This document shows positions 1-12,182 of a DNA stretch of 64,000 nt, piece after piece. Both the position numbers and the translations under genes were made by a program. The notes beneath the pieces are model-generated. The model was not told the origin of the DNA and made no database searches. It was given only the letters and a program-made list of their open reading frames with translations. The stretch lies in contig JAMZAV010000433.1 in the NCBI GenBank assembly GCA_024449915.1, positions 186,001-250,000 of the forward strand. The letters run 5' to 3'. This DNA comes from Sweltsa coloradensis. Lineage: Eukaryota; Arthropoda; Insecta; Plecoptera; Chloroperlidae. The first letter of the stretch is position 1; each line of letters begins with the position of its first letter.

Positions 1-1699
1 ATAATAACCCGTCAACAAAACGGAATTACTTGCATGTTTCCAATATTGCTCGACGCTCTTTTTACAAGTTATTTATTTGGATTTGTTGCCAACATGCGTT
101 CTGAATAAAAGCTGGAACGTATGATTTTTTTATTTCAAGTTCTTTTAATTTGCTATTTTTAATCAAGTGAAATCGAATGAATAACCTAACTAGACAGCGG
201 TGCTCAATAGAGACACGCTGTTCTAATTAGTGAACTGTTTTTATTCACTTCAAACTGGACTTGTTAACGCAAATACAATGATTTAATTGCAATACAATGA
301 CATTGGGAAGGTTAAAAAATTAGAGGGTGGTAGCGAGTACAGAAATGTTGTGGATTGAAGTTAGCAAAGTTGCAATGTACAAATTGATGCCTTAAGAGCT
401 AAATATTCAATCAAAAGATTCAATCCTTAGATTCAAGAATTATTCTATGCAAACAACAAATTATTTGATGAATTTATATATTGGCCCAAATTATCCGCTT
501 TACATAATTATCTTAACCCTACCTACACTCTCGTATCCATTACGACTAAAACATTATTGTTTTTCTATATTTCTATGTATCGTCCAGCATATAACATGCA
601 GTTCTAGCTGCGATGCATTAAGCATTGAATATGTTTTGCTATTGCAAACTGTAAAGAAAACGATTTTGTTTGTTCTACACCGTTTTCCGTTTTTATTTAG
701 TTCGTACACAATGTTTATTTCCGTGTTCATATCCAATTTCATGGTTTATAGTAGCCTGACTACCTCCTTTTTTGGCCACACTACGTTTTTTGTCTATTTC
801 ATTTATATTTCCTATTATTCCTAAAAGAATAATTAATAAAGAAGAGCGATCTAGGCAAGATACATTTGGATTTTTATATACTCAAACAAAAATTCACCTA
901 AAAACAGTTAGTTCAACACAATTTTGAATCATATTTGATGAAAATATAAATAAACAACCCCTCGCCCCCCGTAGTCATCTTTAATCCGAAAGCTCCCTAA
1001 AAGTATTGACTAGTAGAGTTCCCGCTCTGTAGCTCTAGGTCTCCCCTATTTCTGGAGCAAACAATATCTGATGGGGTTGGAGGTCTGTTGTTCCTGTTTT
1101 TTGGCTCGGCCCGGACTGGGGCAGCCCCCCCGGCGCCTGTCTATCTGTCTGGCGGCCCCATAGTCGCGACAAACTGGCGTCGACCCACAAACTTACAGAT
1201 ATACCAACTATGAAATCTTTATAGCGAAATTCAGGATCGTTCGTTTGAGTAGTAAATCTAACCACGCAAAGTACGAACCAATAGTCGACTTTACTGCAGC
1301 ACTTGGATGCAGCAAAAGGAGGAATTGAAGTTATTAACGAGGTCTGAGGGTTGCATAGTCGTATCGTAGTGTTCTAATTGAAGCATCATAACTCACGGAA
1401 CACCTTCAGAAAGGGAAATAAGACGACATAACACTACCTATTTTATGTTTTTATACAAAATAATAACTACCACTTTTCTTGATATTACATTTATTTTTGT
1501 TACATTTATTATGGTTACAAATTTGCAGTATCCATTGAACAATGCCCTCATTCTAGCAATGAACAACCGTGTATAACACATTGTTTTTCATTATAAAAGC
1601 TTCATCTAGGCTATAACGCCCTACTATGTGCGCACTCAAACCCGGCTACCTACAAGCTTCACTCAATCTGTCTTACAAATAGCGAAATGGTGTTTACTG
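1..1699. other. Anonymous A+T-rich DNA
   Basis: No gene is supported here. Open frames at 447-824 (+, 125 codons, rich in Phe, Tyr and Ile) and 554-742 (-) look like products of low-complexity A+T sequence, with no recognisable motif. A G+C-richer island at about 1030-1260 contains a 76-codon minus-strand frame that I do not recognise. Confidence 0.6.
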
Positions 1700-1870
1700 T
1701 TTACTTTAAGTGATGGTTTACCTTAGTCGTCAATACGAATGGTAGGGATCGAAACCTCTGAAACAGCCCTAGGACATTCCGTCACAATTATCCTAACATC
1801 AATATATACCTCGTTAGACACCCGGAGGTTGGGCATGTTTCCTACGAGAAATTTAAAACAAAAATGCTTT
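1700..1870 (+). mobile_element. Degraded 3' part of a tRNA-derived SINE
   Basis: The block ccttagtcgtcaatacgaat, then a stretch reading approximately ccctaggacattccgtcac and a downstream ctcgttagacacc, matches the body of the fuller SINE copies at 27010 and 29285 in the same order and spacing. The tRNA-like head with A and B boxes is not visible, so the copy is 5'-truncated or too diverged. It sits about 500 bp from another copy in the opposite orientation. Confidence 0.6.
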
Positions 1871-2373
1871 AGCTGAGTCCTTTTACAAATAACACCCCTA
1901 CAATGCACCGTACATTATGGCCAACTGATGAGAAAAAGTTACCCCTACATACATTTCTTGCAAAATTATTATTAGTTTTATTGATGTTAAAAACTATTAT
2001 AATTGTTATTTTCAGATGTCATATCGTCTTACTGATGCTGTAAGTCACTAACTGACGGTTGCTTTAATTTGTTTTAAAAAAGGGGTTTCAGATGCCCAAT
2101 TAAAAAAAATACGTTTTAGAATATTGATTTCAAATTCTTTAAGTCATTTAACACTTCTCTTTAATGGAAATTTGTTGTAACTGTTTAAAAGGTAATCGAG
2201 CCTGTATTAGTGGTCATGATAAGGATTGCGCAGAATCTCTCGAGAGCTGTTAGTCTGGCAAGAGTCGGTAAACTGCACCACCGTCGACGTCGACGCCGTT
2301 TCACCCCTGAGATGCGTATTCTGAGTCGTATCAAGTGACGGGTATAAATACCAGTATACACGGTGACCTTGAC
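1871..2373. other. Anonymous DNA between two SINE copies
   Basis: A+T-rich to about 2200. The interval 2225-2330 is richer in CpG and contains gtcgacgtcgac. No coding or RNA gene is supported. Confidence 0.5.
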
Positions 2374-2515
2374 CTATTCAGGCGACTAACTAGGTTGTTA
2401 GGGTTTCAGGTTATTGTGAAGGGAATGTCCGAGGGAATCCCAGCATTCGTCGTAACGACTGAAGAAAACCTCGGAAACAATTTAAGCCAGGATTACCGGT
2501 GGCGGGGTATATCGG
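2374..2515 (-). mobile_element. Degraded SINE body, minus strand
   Basis: Read on the minus strand this carries the family body in order: the ccggtaatcctg block, a tttccgaggttttcttcagtcg block, a ggacattcccttcacaat block and finally ctagttag. These match the copies at 27010 and 29285. The tRNA-like head should lie at higher coordinates (after 2515) but has lost a clear B box. A 65-codon plus-strand frame overlapping it is a by-product. Confidence 0.65.
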
Positions 2516-3774
2516 TGACGCAATGTATATAATAGCTTACTATAACGGTAAACATTCGGTTAACAATAGATGAAGTAGATTTTTATAAAGTAAAATTTAC
2601 CATTTTAACACATCCTCAATTTTTAACAAAACTTTTCCTCGTCAAGCTGAAAAATTAATTTCCCCTGAAATCTCATTTTTCTTAACTTTTCGCGACCATT
2701 CTTCTCCGTCCCCCTCCAACTCCTTCAAGCCCCCACCCCTAATGCTCTATATTCATCGCCCCTATGCTGACAAGACACTTCTTCACTGGGTTTGGGATGG
2801 TTAATATTGTAATGGGTTTTGCCTTCATGAGGTACAGTAGTTAATGGCTTTGATTAAGAGATTGAAGCTCTGAAATAATAGACATCCATTTTGTTTCGCA
2901 CTCGTACTTTGAAGAAAGCATTTCTCTCTGAAAGCTACGTAGAAGTTAGTTCAAATTAAAGACAAAGACAGAAATGTTTGAGAATTTCAACAATAGATCA
3001 TTCTTCGCTTATTTAAATATTTTTTAAGTCTTCACAAATATGGTTCGTGAGTCGAAGATACATTTTAGGGCCAAACAATTTATTGCAAATATAACTATGG
3101 AATAGCGATTTATGTTTTGTGAATATTAGTGGAAGTAAATAATTCTAACTAAGGCAATGGTACCTCAAAGAAATATTAGTAAAATATACATTTTTGAATT
3201 TCAAGAACATTTTATTTACTTGTGTCTACTTTAATGTAGTTTTTACATCGACGACAAGAATATTTCATTTTCACACTAAGGATACCTATTCAAAAGTTGA
3301 TTCTAGATAATTATGTAACTTTGCGGAATGGCATCATCCATTTATTTCAATATACGCGTAATATGCAAAATATAATAATAGTGAATTTTGCCCAATTTTT
3401 CAGCTTATAATTACATTTTATCCAACATAGTCTTGTCTGATTGTACTGACGTACTTTTATGAGTTCGTCCAAAAAGTCGTGAATTTGTTCACTTAGTACG
3501 TTGGAAGTGTCTCGTTTGCTAGAGAATATTCTGAATCAATACGATTTAAGTAGTCATTTTGTAGACGTTAAATTCATCTATAAAGTTGTTAGTGTGAAAG
3601 CTGGCACCGGCGGAGAGCCGACTGGACGAGCATAAGGGAGGGGGGGGGTCTTCGGAGACGCACCACGTGACCAAATTGCGAAATGAACGTAGGACTTAGA
3701 CGTGGTGTAAACTCTCCTCGACGTAAAAGCCTCACTAAGTGCGTGAGTTGCGTCGCCGACAACGCCAACCGAAG
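2516..3774. other. Anonymous DNA leading into the 39-bp array
   Basis: Mostly A+T-rich with no supported gene. From about 3599 the sequence turns G+C-rich, with a run of nine G near 3645, and this leader continues directly into the tandem array at 3775. Confidence 0.5.
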
Positions 3775-3971
3775 ACTTAAAGAAGAACTTGACGGCATAA
3801 CTGTATGCATGGAACTTAAAGAAGAACTTGACGGCATAACTGTATGCATGGAACTTAAAGAAGAACTTGACGGCATAACTGTATGCATGGAACTTAAAGA
3901 AGAACTTGACGCCATAACTGTATGCATGGAGTAGAAGAACTTGACACCATAACTGTATGCATGGAACTTAA
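3775..3971. repeat. 39-bp minisatellite, about 5 copies
   Basis: Units start at 3775, 3814, 3853 and 3892 with exact 39-bp spacing. A fifth, shortened unit follows and has lost a few bases near its start. Each unit contains gaagaacttgac and ataactgtatgcatgg. The period is 13 codons, so frames on both strands stay open (83 codons +, 149 codons -). I see no domain or signal peptide in either and do not call a gene. Confidence 0.9.
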
Positions 3972-4106
3972 ACGTGTGCCACGTTTCACGATCAAAACAG
4001 AACTGACATACGATTAACATGCGAATTTTTGTAAGCATTGCCCTTCAACAAGGATGATCAAGAATATTTTTGTTGGCACTGACGGTTAGGGAACTAGGCC
4101 TCGAGT
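3972..4106 (-). mobile_element. Type-1 TGGTGGAGGTGCC-family repeat, partial
   Basis: The segment matches the minus-strand form of the copies at 33193-33378 and 42166-42350: a cacgtttcacgat block, then catgcgaatttttgtaagca, then cttcaacaaggatgatc. The diagnostic end motif is missing, so the copy is truncated at that end. It directly abuts the 39-bp array. Confidence 0.55.
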
Positions 4107-6460
4107 TACCTGACACCTCCAAAATAAGAGTAGGCTTGAACAACTGTAAAAACGTTGAGTTTTGCTCCCAATTTAGGGTACTCCGGTACCGGTGCCTCTC
4201 GTCTTCTAGCTAGCATTGGAATGGCATTAGAATATTTCTTTAAACGTTTCGGACATAAGAGGTAAACTCACGTAATAATAACTACCGTCTCAATTTTTGA
4301 ATAGCTGACATGAAGTCAATTCTATTTCAAACTATATTCACTTTATAGTAGGCAATAGCCAAGTCAGAGGAAACGTTGAAAGCGAAATGTGACGCGTTTA
4401 AAACAAATCCAGAAACCTCATTTGCTTTTACTTCCATCTAAGCTCTCAAGTTGAATGGTAACATAATAAACTTAAAAGCTTTCGGGGCCATTACCAACCG
4501 CATAGCGTTAAATGATAAAAGTTGAGTTCGCTTTGCAAAGAATGAAAAACAAGTTCAAAGTATCTTTATTTCCAGTTCATTTACCTTTGAGCTCGTTATG
4601 CAAGTACTTTACAAGGGGATTGTAATCAATGTTTCACAATAACTTTCAGTACACAGGAATAATATAGTTTCAGAATGTTGTAGTTTTAATGTTTTAAACA
4701 TCAGAATGCAGATTGAATCGTATTCAACACTTTTGAATTTAAAAACTCATTCAAATGTGTATTGTTAAAAATGAGTTTAAAATGGTGGATATGTTCTCTA
4801 TGTTCTATGTAGAGCTGAAGCAGCGTGCTTGTCCAGACCGGTCAAACTTTAAGACCGAGCGTAATCCCACAAGTTCTATAAAACAGACGATGTGTTACCG
4901 CCGGCGCGGCCGCACTTTCAAGCTTAAAGCAATCGTGAAATTGAAACAATCTAGGCGAACATTTCAATTACGTAAATGCAGCAGTTCCATTTCACTTAAC
5001 TCTAGCTCCCATAACAACCACCCCGATTACACGTGTGAGCCGTTATAACTCCGGCCCTATGTTCCACAATGAGAACCACAATTAAATCAAATGGGTTTAT
5101 TTAGTAATTTAAAATGCTTTTATGGGATTATTTGAAAGCTTAGCGAGCGATTTAGGTAAAATTGAAGTTTTTAATAATTTTTGTTAAATCATAAAGACTA
5201 AAACTTTTTTTCTTCAGTGGATTATATTGCATGCATTGATGAACTTTTCATAAGTTTGACAAAATATAATGACATTTTATTGAATAGCGAAAAAGATCTT
5301 AAAATACCGATTCGCGTTCGATGGATGAGAGAGCCGTTTATTATGAATATCATTAACTGGAGTGCATTTCAGAAAATAGTTTGAATCTTTGAATAATTAT
5401 ATGGTCATAAACTCGATTTGTGTATTATAAATGGCGTTTGATTGTATACGCGTTGCTTATCGTAGTAGTCCAGAGACAATCCGGTTGTCCATCTTCAGCT
5501 GACTGACAGAATATTCGGGCAACATTGTTCCCCGGTTATGTAAAGGTAGACATCGACATTCTTGGACCAAATATCATGAAACATACTTTACCTCCTCATT
5601 AGAAGGATGGAAGAATTGCTTGGGTGCTAGTACATCACTATAACACCTTAGGACATCTTGAACGACTCACAGACAACGACTAATAGTATATTAATTTTCT
5701 GTTAACACCATTTTTCTTTAGCGTCTTCAGTACCATTGTAATTTCACATTTTTGCAATCGAATCGAGTTTTTAATTTAATTTCATTGTTGTAGAACACGA
5801 TTAGTCCGTAGATCTAGACTGTATCATAGACACTAAGTCCGTCTACTTCGCAAAGTTCTCAAAAGCTTAATCTCCTATTGCATTTAATTATTTCACAGAA
5901 TGAAACCCTATCTCCAAAAGCTGTAGGATCCAGTAGAACATTACTATTGTCAATTGATAGACTTAGTCGGTGAATTAAGTCTCTCATTGGAATAAACTGT
6001 TGAGGGCGAAAGGGGTGGAAATTAACAACCTAAGCTGAAACACGAATGAATATGATCTCTTTTCGGTGACTCAGCGTAGAAAAGCGCCCCCCCCCCCCCT
6101 CTAGTTCGTCAGATCCAGCGCTCATTTACTGGTATTATATGGCGCTTATCCTCTTAACGCTGGCTTGGCTCATCATTTGTTCGCTTCTTGTTTTAACCAT
6201 TGTTTGGCTACTTTACTACTAGGGAGGGATTCCCTTTAGCACAGACAGATTATTCAGCGCTATATTGATTTCAGTTTTTGAATCGCTGGAACGCACTAAT
6301 TATTTTTAAAGGAGTATAAATCGAAATTTAGTCAATCTTCGAAACCACGAGTATTGTGTGAGTATTAGAAATACTGACATAACTGATTCATACTGCTAGG
6401 ACGGCATCCAATAATTTTACGGCGAAGAACATGAATATTGAAATATTTAAACCTCATAGT
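4107..6460. other. Anonymous DNA
   Basis: No supported gene. A 97-codon plus frame (4755-5048) covers a CpG-rich patch with a NotI-type gcggccgc site near 4905. The frame has no recognisable domain and I do not call it a gene. A run of 13 C lies at 6087-6099. The rest is A+T-rich. Confidence 0.5.
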
Positions 6461-6630
6461 CACCACCATCGTCATCGTCATCGTCACCGTCACCGTCACC
6501 GTCACCGTCACCGTCACCGTCACCGTCACCGTCACCGTCACCGTCACCGTCACCGTCACCGTCACCGTCACCGTCACCGTCACCGTCACCGTCACCGTCA
6601 TCGTCATCGTCATCGTCGTCGTCATGGTCA
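6461..6630. repeat. CACCGT hexanucleotide microsatellite with CATCGT borders
   Basis: A nearly pure hexamer tract at about 6484-6600 (about 19 units) is bordered on both sides by CATCGT and CGT variants. Because the period is 6, several frames stay open (His-Arg or Val-Thr dipeptide repeats). These are a product of the repeat, not evidence of a gene. The interior is homogeneous and the edges degenerate, as expected for slippage-driven growth. Confidence 0.95.
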
Positions 6631-8492
6631 CCGATATCGTCATCCCAATAATAGCACGTTCCTCTAACTAGCTTTGTACTGGTTTATACGTTTGATGGTA
6701 ACTTTTAATTAAACCACAGGTGATTTACAAACGAAACTTGCGCAGCTTTGTGTTCGAAAGCGCTGAGTTGGTCGTTTGCGGGGAGGAAGGGATTAAATCT
6801 GGTGCTCCATGCAGTCCCGTCTGACGGCAAGCTCCTCATTAGTGGGCAGTCAGTGTTGGGCTTCACAACTTGACAACTAGCTGACGACATAATCCTGACG
6901 CGGCGCATGCGCGATGACATCTCATGACACGATGCAATATGATGACGGGGCGAAGTGGAACGAAGAGATAAGGAATCGAATGGGGGAGGGGATGATCAAA
7001 ACAGTGGGACTGTCAAAGTTAATGACAAAGAGAGAAAAAGGGACTTTTTGAAACGGAAAATTGTTCGTAAGCCGATTTCATGTTTAAGCTTTGGAGTTGA
7101 GCTTTAGACGGAACAATGTCTTTAAAAAATGACCTTTACTCATTTATTCAAAAATGAAAGTTCTGAACCAAATTTAATCTCTTTATCAAGCATTATCACA
7201 TTGTTACTGGAGTGCTTTAGGACACAATGCATACAAGTCAAAGATTCAATGTTACGCAAAGCAAATCAATTAGGGTGCATACGTAAATAAAATTATTGTT
7301 TTCTTTCCACAATTTACCCTCAGTTCAGCCATTGATTTATTTCCGAAATAATTTGTAAACAGCCAATTCACAGATCCTTCCCAATTGTGTACATACTTGG
7401 TCGATATTTTTAAACGAATACACGTACACAAATACGTGTATTGTTTGTAGCCACATACATAAACTGAGTTTAGGTTTTAGTAAGTTTTTTGCGGGCGGAT
7501 TGTTCCTATCAACTCGCGATCAAGACTATACATGCAGCTTAGCGGCCGGACTGCATGGTGTTCCCATTAGAAACGCTGGCATTACCGAGCTTTTGAATAG
7601 GATGTACATTTGAAATGCAAATGTTCATACGTTTAAAACAATGCGACCACACCGTAAAAGTTAATGTTCATTTTGTATGCATATGTCAGACGTCTATCAT
7701 AGCATACGTCTACCATTATTACATCTCACCCTTTATGAAAAGCAACTGAAAAGAGAAGAGATACAAGTAAAATTATGAACGCATGCATTAAAGTGAGTGT
7801 AAAAGAAAATTGTTAGAACACATGAACTTAAACCGTGTTATAAATGTCAATTCAATGGCCGCGTTGAACAATAATGAGATAGATCATAATGATCATTTTT
7901 AAAAGAATCGCTTTTGGGAATAATAACGTCCTAAATTCGATCGGTATCACGTGATGTGAATAGAAACTACGCCAGTTTTCAATTGTAAGTGTCATTTCAT
8001 TTCATTTTCAGTTCTAGACAGCGTTACATAGTTATCATCACATTTGATATTAACAGCCATACCAACATTGTCAAGAATTCGCATGAATAAGTACATACAA
8101 ACAAATATACATTAATACATATGTTATACAGACAAGACAATTACTCTTTAGCTCCTTAATACAATTAAAATGTGTCGTTGGTATGGCAGATATTATGGCT
8201 GATATGCATACCATCAATGAGAGGTATTACATAATACATATATACAGGCACAAATAAAATTATATAATAAAACCATATCTAGTTACATATCTAATATATC
8301 GTCCATTGCAGGACACCTAATGCCGATAGTCATATCTATAATCAATAATAAGTAGTTTTTCATACCTAGTAGGCCTACAGATATACAGACACAAACTATA
8401 ATATAATAAATAAATAACAACTTACTCTCTATAGTTCCAGTGGAATTAAAATTAAAATATATTATCAATGGTAGGGCATATAGTACGGATAG
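6631..8492. other. Anonymous DNA with one NRF-1-like palindrome
   Basis: No supported gene. At 6903-6912 lies gcgcatgcgc, which matches the NRF-1-type palindrome, within a G+C-richer interval (6720-6960). From about 8030 to 8440 the sequence is rich in short atacata and acagac runs. Confidence 0.4.
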
Positions 8493-9023
8493 TTGGATGA
8501 GCGAAGCGAAGACTTCAATTTCACTGACCCTCAAAAAATTTAGCTCCGGTGTTTTTTGCGTTGTTTTTTGTTTGTTTTTGTTTATGTCTGTTTGTTCGCG
8601 CTTAACCGGTCAAACGGCATATGCAATCTTGGACCTTCGAAATCTCTAAACTTAGACCAGTTACGTTTTTGGATATAATCATAGAAATATTTCTCATGAA
8701 TATCGTACTTTTTCGATTTTTTTAATGCGATATTTTCGTGATATTTGGGCCGATTCTGACCAAACGGGTGGGGCTACAACGTTCATATTTTACATTGACA
8801 TTAAGGTAATGGTGATGTATTGCCTTTTGAAAGAAAAAGTTGAAAAAGTTAGCCAGAATCCATAGAATAAGGGTTTTAATATGAGTTTTTATAGGTATAT
8901 AATAACAAACAAGTAACAATAGAAACTTGACAACAATCATCTAAAATGCGTTCAAAACGCACTTGCTAAAGTATAAAGAGATCCCTCGCAAACTAAAAAC
9001 TTACAAAAAGCTCATCCATCAAC
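8493..9023 (+). mobile_element. Inverted-end repeat family, copy 1 (about 530 bp)
   Basis: Starts ttggatgagcgaagcgaag and ends gctcatccatcaa, giving short inverted ends GGATGAGC/GCTCATCC. The body is shared with 17601-18370 in the same order: cttcaatttcactgacc, caaacggcata, tttctcat.aatatcgtac, ttgggccgattctgacc, aaagttgaaaaagttag. No transposase frame is present. This fits a non-autonomous, MITE-like element. No target-site duplication is clear. Confidence 0.75.
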
Positions 9024-9135
9024 GCGACTAAAAAAAGCGTTTGCGAAGCGGCCTAGTGATATCAACATAACCTAATATTCAGTGGGGGACATTTGATTTT
9101 CATCACCATACATCTGTGAACATTATATTGTGAAA

Positions 9136-9345
9136 TGGTGGAGGTGCCGGGTCCGCGGATGTTATTGGATTCTAGACGCGCTCCCCGACCCACCGGGGTC
9201 GCAAGAAACATTCTGCATCGTCCTTCTTGAAGGGTAATGTCAGCAAAACTTCGCCTGTCCACTGGACGACGTGTTCGGTTGGTATCGTGGGACGTGACAC
9301 ACACAAGGAAGGACGGACAGAAAAGTGATGCATATAGGTAGCTTT
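9136..9345 (+). mobile_element. Type-1 TGGTGGAGGTGCCGGG-family repeat
   Basis: Begins with the shared 16-base motif at 9136-9151. It then carries the type-1 body: a catcgtccttcttgaaggg block, a gttcggttggtatcgtggg block, gacgtgacacac and ggacggacagaaaagtgatg. The same order is seen at 19760, 33378 (minus) and 38598. I see no coding capacity. The mode of mobility is unknown, since ends and duplications are not clear by eye. Confidence 0.75.
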
Positions 9346-12144
9346 AATCCCTAAAATATTAACTATAAAACTAACATTTGTATCCATGATGATTTAAATC
9401 CTTCCTACCCAAGAATATCGTTAAGTTTACGATTAATATTTTGTGTCGTAGATAATGTTCTCATTGGATAATAACATTTGTTTTTGAGGAAGTAATAATT
9501 ATGAATTTATTAGCTATGGTGATTAAGCCCCTCATTATGATAACATTTTATATTTGTTCATTTTAAGGCTGGCTCAGGCATATACTTAAATCGTGAAATC
9601 GAATTCAGTCAATTATTCCATATTTACGACTAAATACCTACTTTAATAAGGTATACTACAAAAGTCACTTACAACTTGTTATACATAAATACATATGTCA
9701 TCGTTTGCTTCTTTTTCAACATCGATTGGAAATAGATTTTAATAACAATCACAAAGGATAAACTTTAAAGCTGATAATGGAATGAAGAGCAATTCTTGGC
9801 GAAAGAAAAACACTTAAGAATAAAGAATGTTTGCAAGAAATGTCACCATTCTTTGTTATTTGGTGTGTACCAACGTCCTTGAAAACTAGATACTATGGAG
9901 TGAGCATCAAATTTTACGAAATCATTTTTGTACTTAATATGAGCTAAAGCAGAACCGAGTACATTGTATATTATTAAAATACATTTTTAGCCGTATAAAA
10001 ATATCATTTAAAAAATGAAGCTCACAGTCGAATTAATTATTCTGGTTCAAAACCACCTACGGCACGATTAGAAGCAAACGAAAAATTCTTAAGAATCGTA
10101 TAAAATGGCAAAGTGGGTAGAATTGCAGCTGGATTGTCCTGTGGCGTTGTTAGTCACGTGACGTGCGGCCGGCTTCACTCTTCTCACCCTCGCTACGTCG
10201 CAGACTAAACGATGATCAATGACTTAGTTATCAGAAAGACTTTAGTTTACAGGGTGAATATAGAGGACGTTTTCCTATAAACCGAACACAATTTACGGAG
10301 CGTATAATGAAATGGAACGGGGAATCGGGAACGATTTTAAGAACAGTTTTAAGATATTTGTCTACCTAATACATTTGGGAGAGAATTTGCTAGTTCGAAA
10401 AGTAATGGAAGGAAAACTAAACCCTATTTACTACTACTATTTAAATTATTTACTTTAGTGCTTACTTTTCGGTTTTATTTAAACTTAGTCACATTGGCAG
10501 ATGATCTAAATTATTTGCGACACATTTTACCTTCAAAGATCTATTTTCAGCTCTGTATACATTTTGCTAAGAGTAAATTCAAAAATCGGTAGCTTCAGAT
10601 CTTAAAATGTAACATTTGCTCCTTCCTTTTATACTTGATCGGAAATAAAAATTTTGCTAGATCTGATCTTAACAGTTTTATATAGCAAGATGTACTGACT
10701 CGAAAGCCTGACCTCCGTAGTCACCTCATACAGATTAGTCAGTCATTAATAAACAGGGAATTACCAAGGGAGAGGTTAACTTTATTATTTTCCAAAGCCA
10801 CCCTTCTTTGATGATAATATACAGCTAGTTACCTAATTTATCTCTAATTCAATTCATATAATACTATGTTAATTACCATAACAATGATTTTGATCCATAT
10901 TTGTAATTATTTTCAACCATGAAGATTGCAAACATAGCAAGTAAAAAGAAATAAAATTTAATCTCAGCATGAGTCGATAACTTGAGCACACCTTTGTTGT
11001 AAAATAAGAAGCTTATTAAATTCATTCCTCGACAGAAGTTATGTTTATTAGATAGAGTAAGAACATTAATGGTTTTGTCTAGACGTAAGATTTTGTTTCC
11101 CCATGTTTTAATCGTTACGGACGGCAGATTAAATCCCTAGTATCTACGATGTTGAATACACTACACGGCTTGAAGATTTACTTGCGAGGATTTGCTTTGG
11201 AATCGTTGCAAGCAATAAAGGCGATTTAGCCGTCAACAAAGGGAATCTCGGTGTTATGTTCCCAGGATTTATGTACCAGACTGGAGTGGAGGGATGGAAA
11301 GGGGTGGGGGGTGGGGGGAGGCGATCAGGGGACCCAGTGGAGCGGAGAGCGGAACGACGGAAATATCTTTCAGATTTATAGCATGCCTGCTTCTAGGTGA
11401 GCCTTTTAAAATGAATACCATGTATGTGATTCACATTTAAATCATTATAACTCACTTCCTTGGATCGATTTTAACGATTTTAGGTGACGAGTCGAGTTTT
11501 ATTTCGGGTTCTGATACATTTCTTGAACATAGACTTGTATTAAAAACTTGTGAAGCGAGCATTTTCTATGTGTAAATTGTTTGTACACATACATTAAAAT
11601 GCAGCATTGTAGTTTATGGGTTAATCGATTATCGATATCATATAAGTATAAATAAGATTGAGGAACAACATAGTGCAAGATTTTATATTTCAAAGGAATC
11701 TGTGATGTAAATAAAATAAATATACTTTTTAATATTGTATTCGCTTATAAAACCCTGGTATATTTAATCTACCAGTACCCATCTAATATTAGAAATCCGC
11801 GAGTTTTGTTATTGTTAATCAATTAGTCCTAGTTTAATCCAAAATAAAATAATATTTTCCTGGCATCACGTTTGTGATAAAAGATATAAACCTACTATAT
11901 AAAACTCTCTGCGCAACAATGGATTTGTTATCAGTCAAGTGTGTGTGTATTTTTAAAAGTCCCCGATATACTATTTTAGTAAGTTTTACTCTTGAAAATA
12001 CATTTTTTCGACTAAATAACTTGACGAATATTTCCCCTCGCCATGCAGTTTGCTCGAGCATTGTAAAAGTAAGACCGAATTAATCCCCTATTATCCTCGA
12101 CTGGTTTTCATCTTCGAACAGTCTAAATGAAGACTGATGAGTGA
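9346..12144. other. Anonymous A+T-rich DNA
   Basis: No gene is supported. A G-rich run at about 11283-11330 has several G4-or-longer tracts. Short frames at 11499-11693 and 11834-12083 are A+T-driven. Confidence 0.5.
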
Positions 12145-12182
12145 TGGCGTCGTCGTCGTCTTCGTCGTCGTCGTGTCGTCCT
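12145..12182. repeat. Imperfect CGT trinucleotide repeat
   Basis: A short gtcgtcgtc tract is interrupted once by cttc and once by a lost base. It is simple sequence only. Confidence 0.8.

Noticed and set aside
447..824. 125-codon plus-strand frame
   Set aside because: Low-complexity A+T composition and hydrophobic residues only. No motif, and the minus strand is also open.
4755..5048. 97-codon basic protein
   Set aside because: No recognisable family, no splice or promoter support, and it covers a CpG-rich patch that lengthens frames by chance.
6365..6671. His-Arg and Val-Thr dipeptide-repeat proteins
   Set aside because: Produced by the CACCGT microsatellite, which keeps several frames open on both strands.
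6903..6912. NRF-1-type palindrome as evidence of a promoter
   Set aside because: A single 10-base site with no gene beside it. It can occur by chance in 64 kb.
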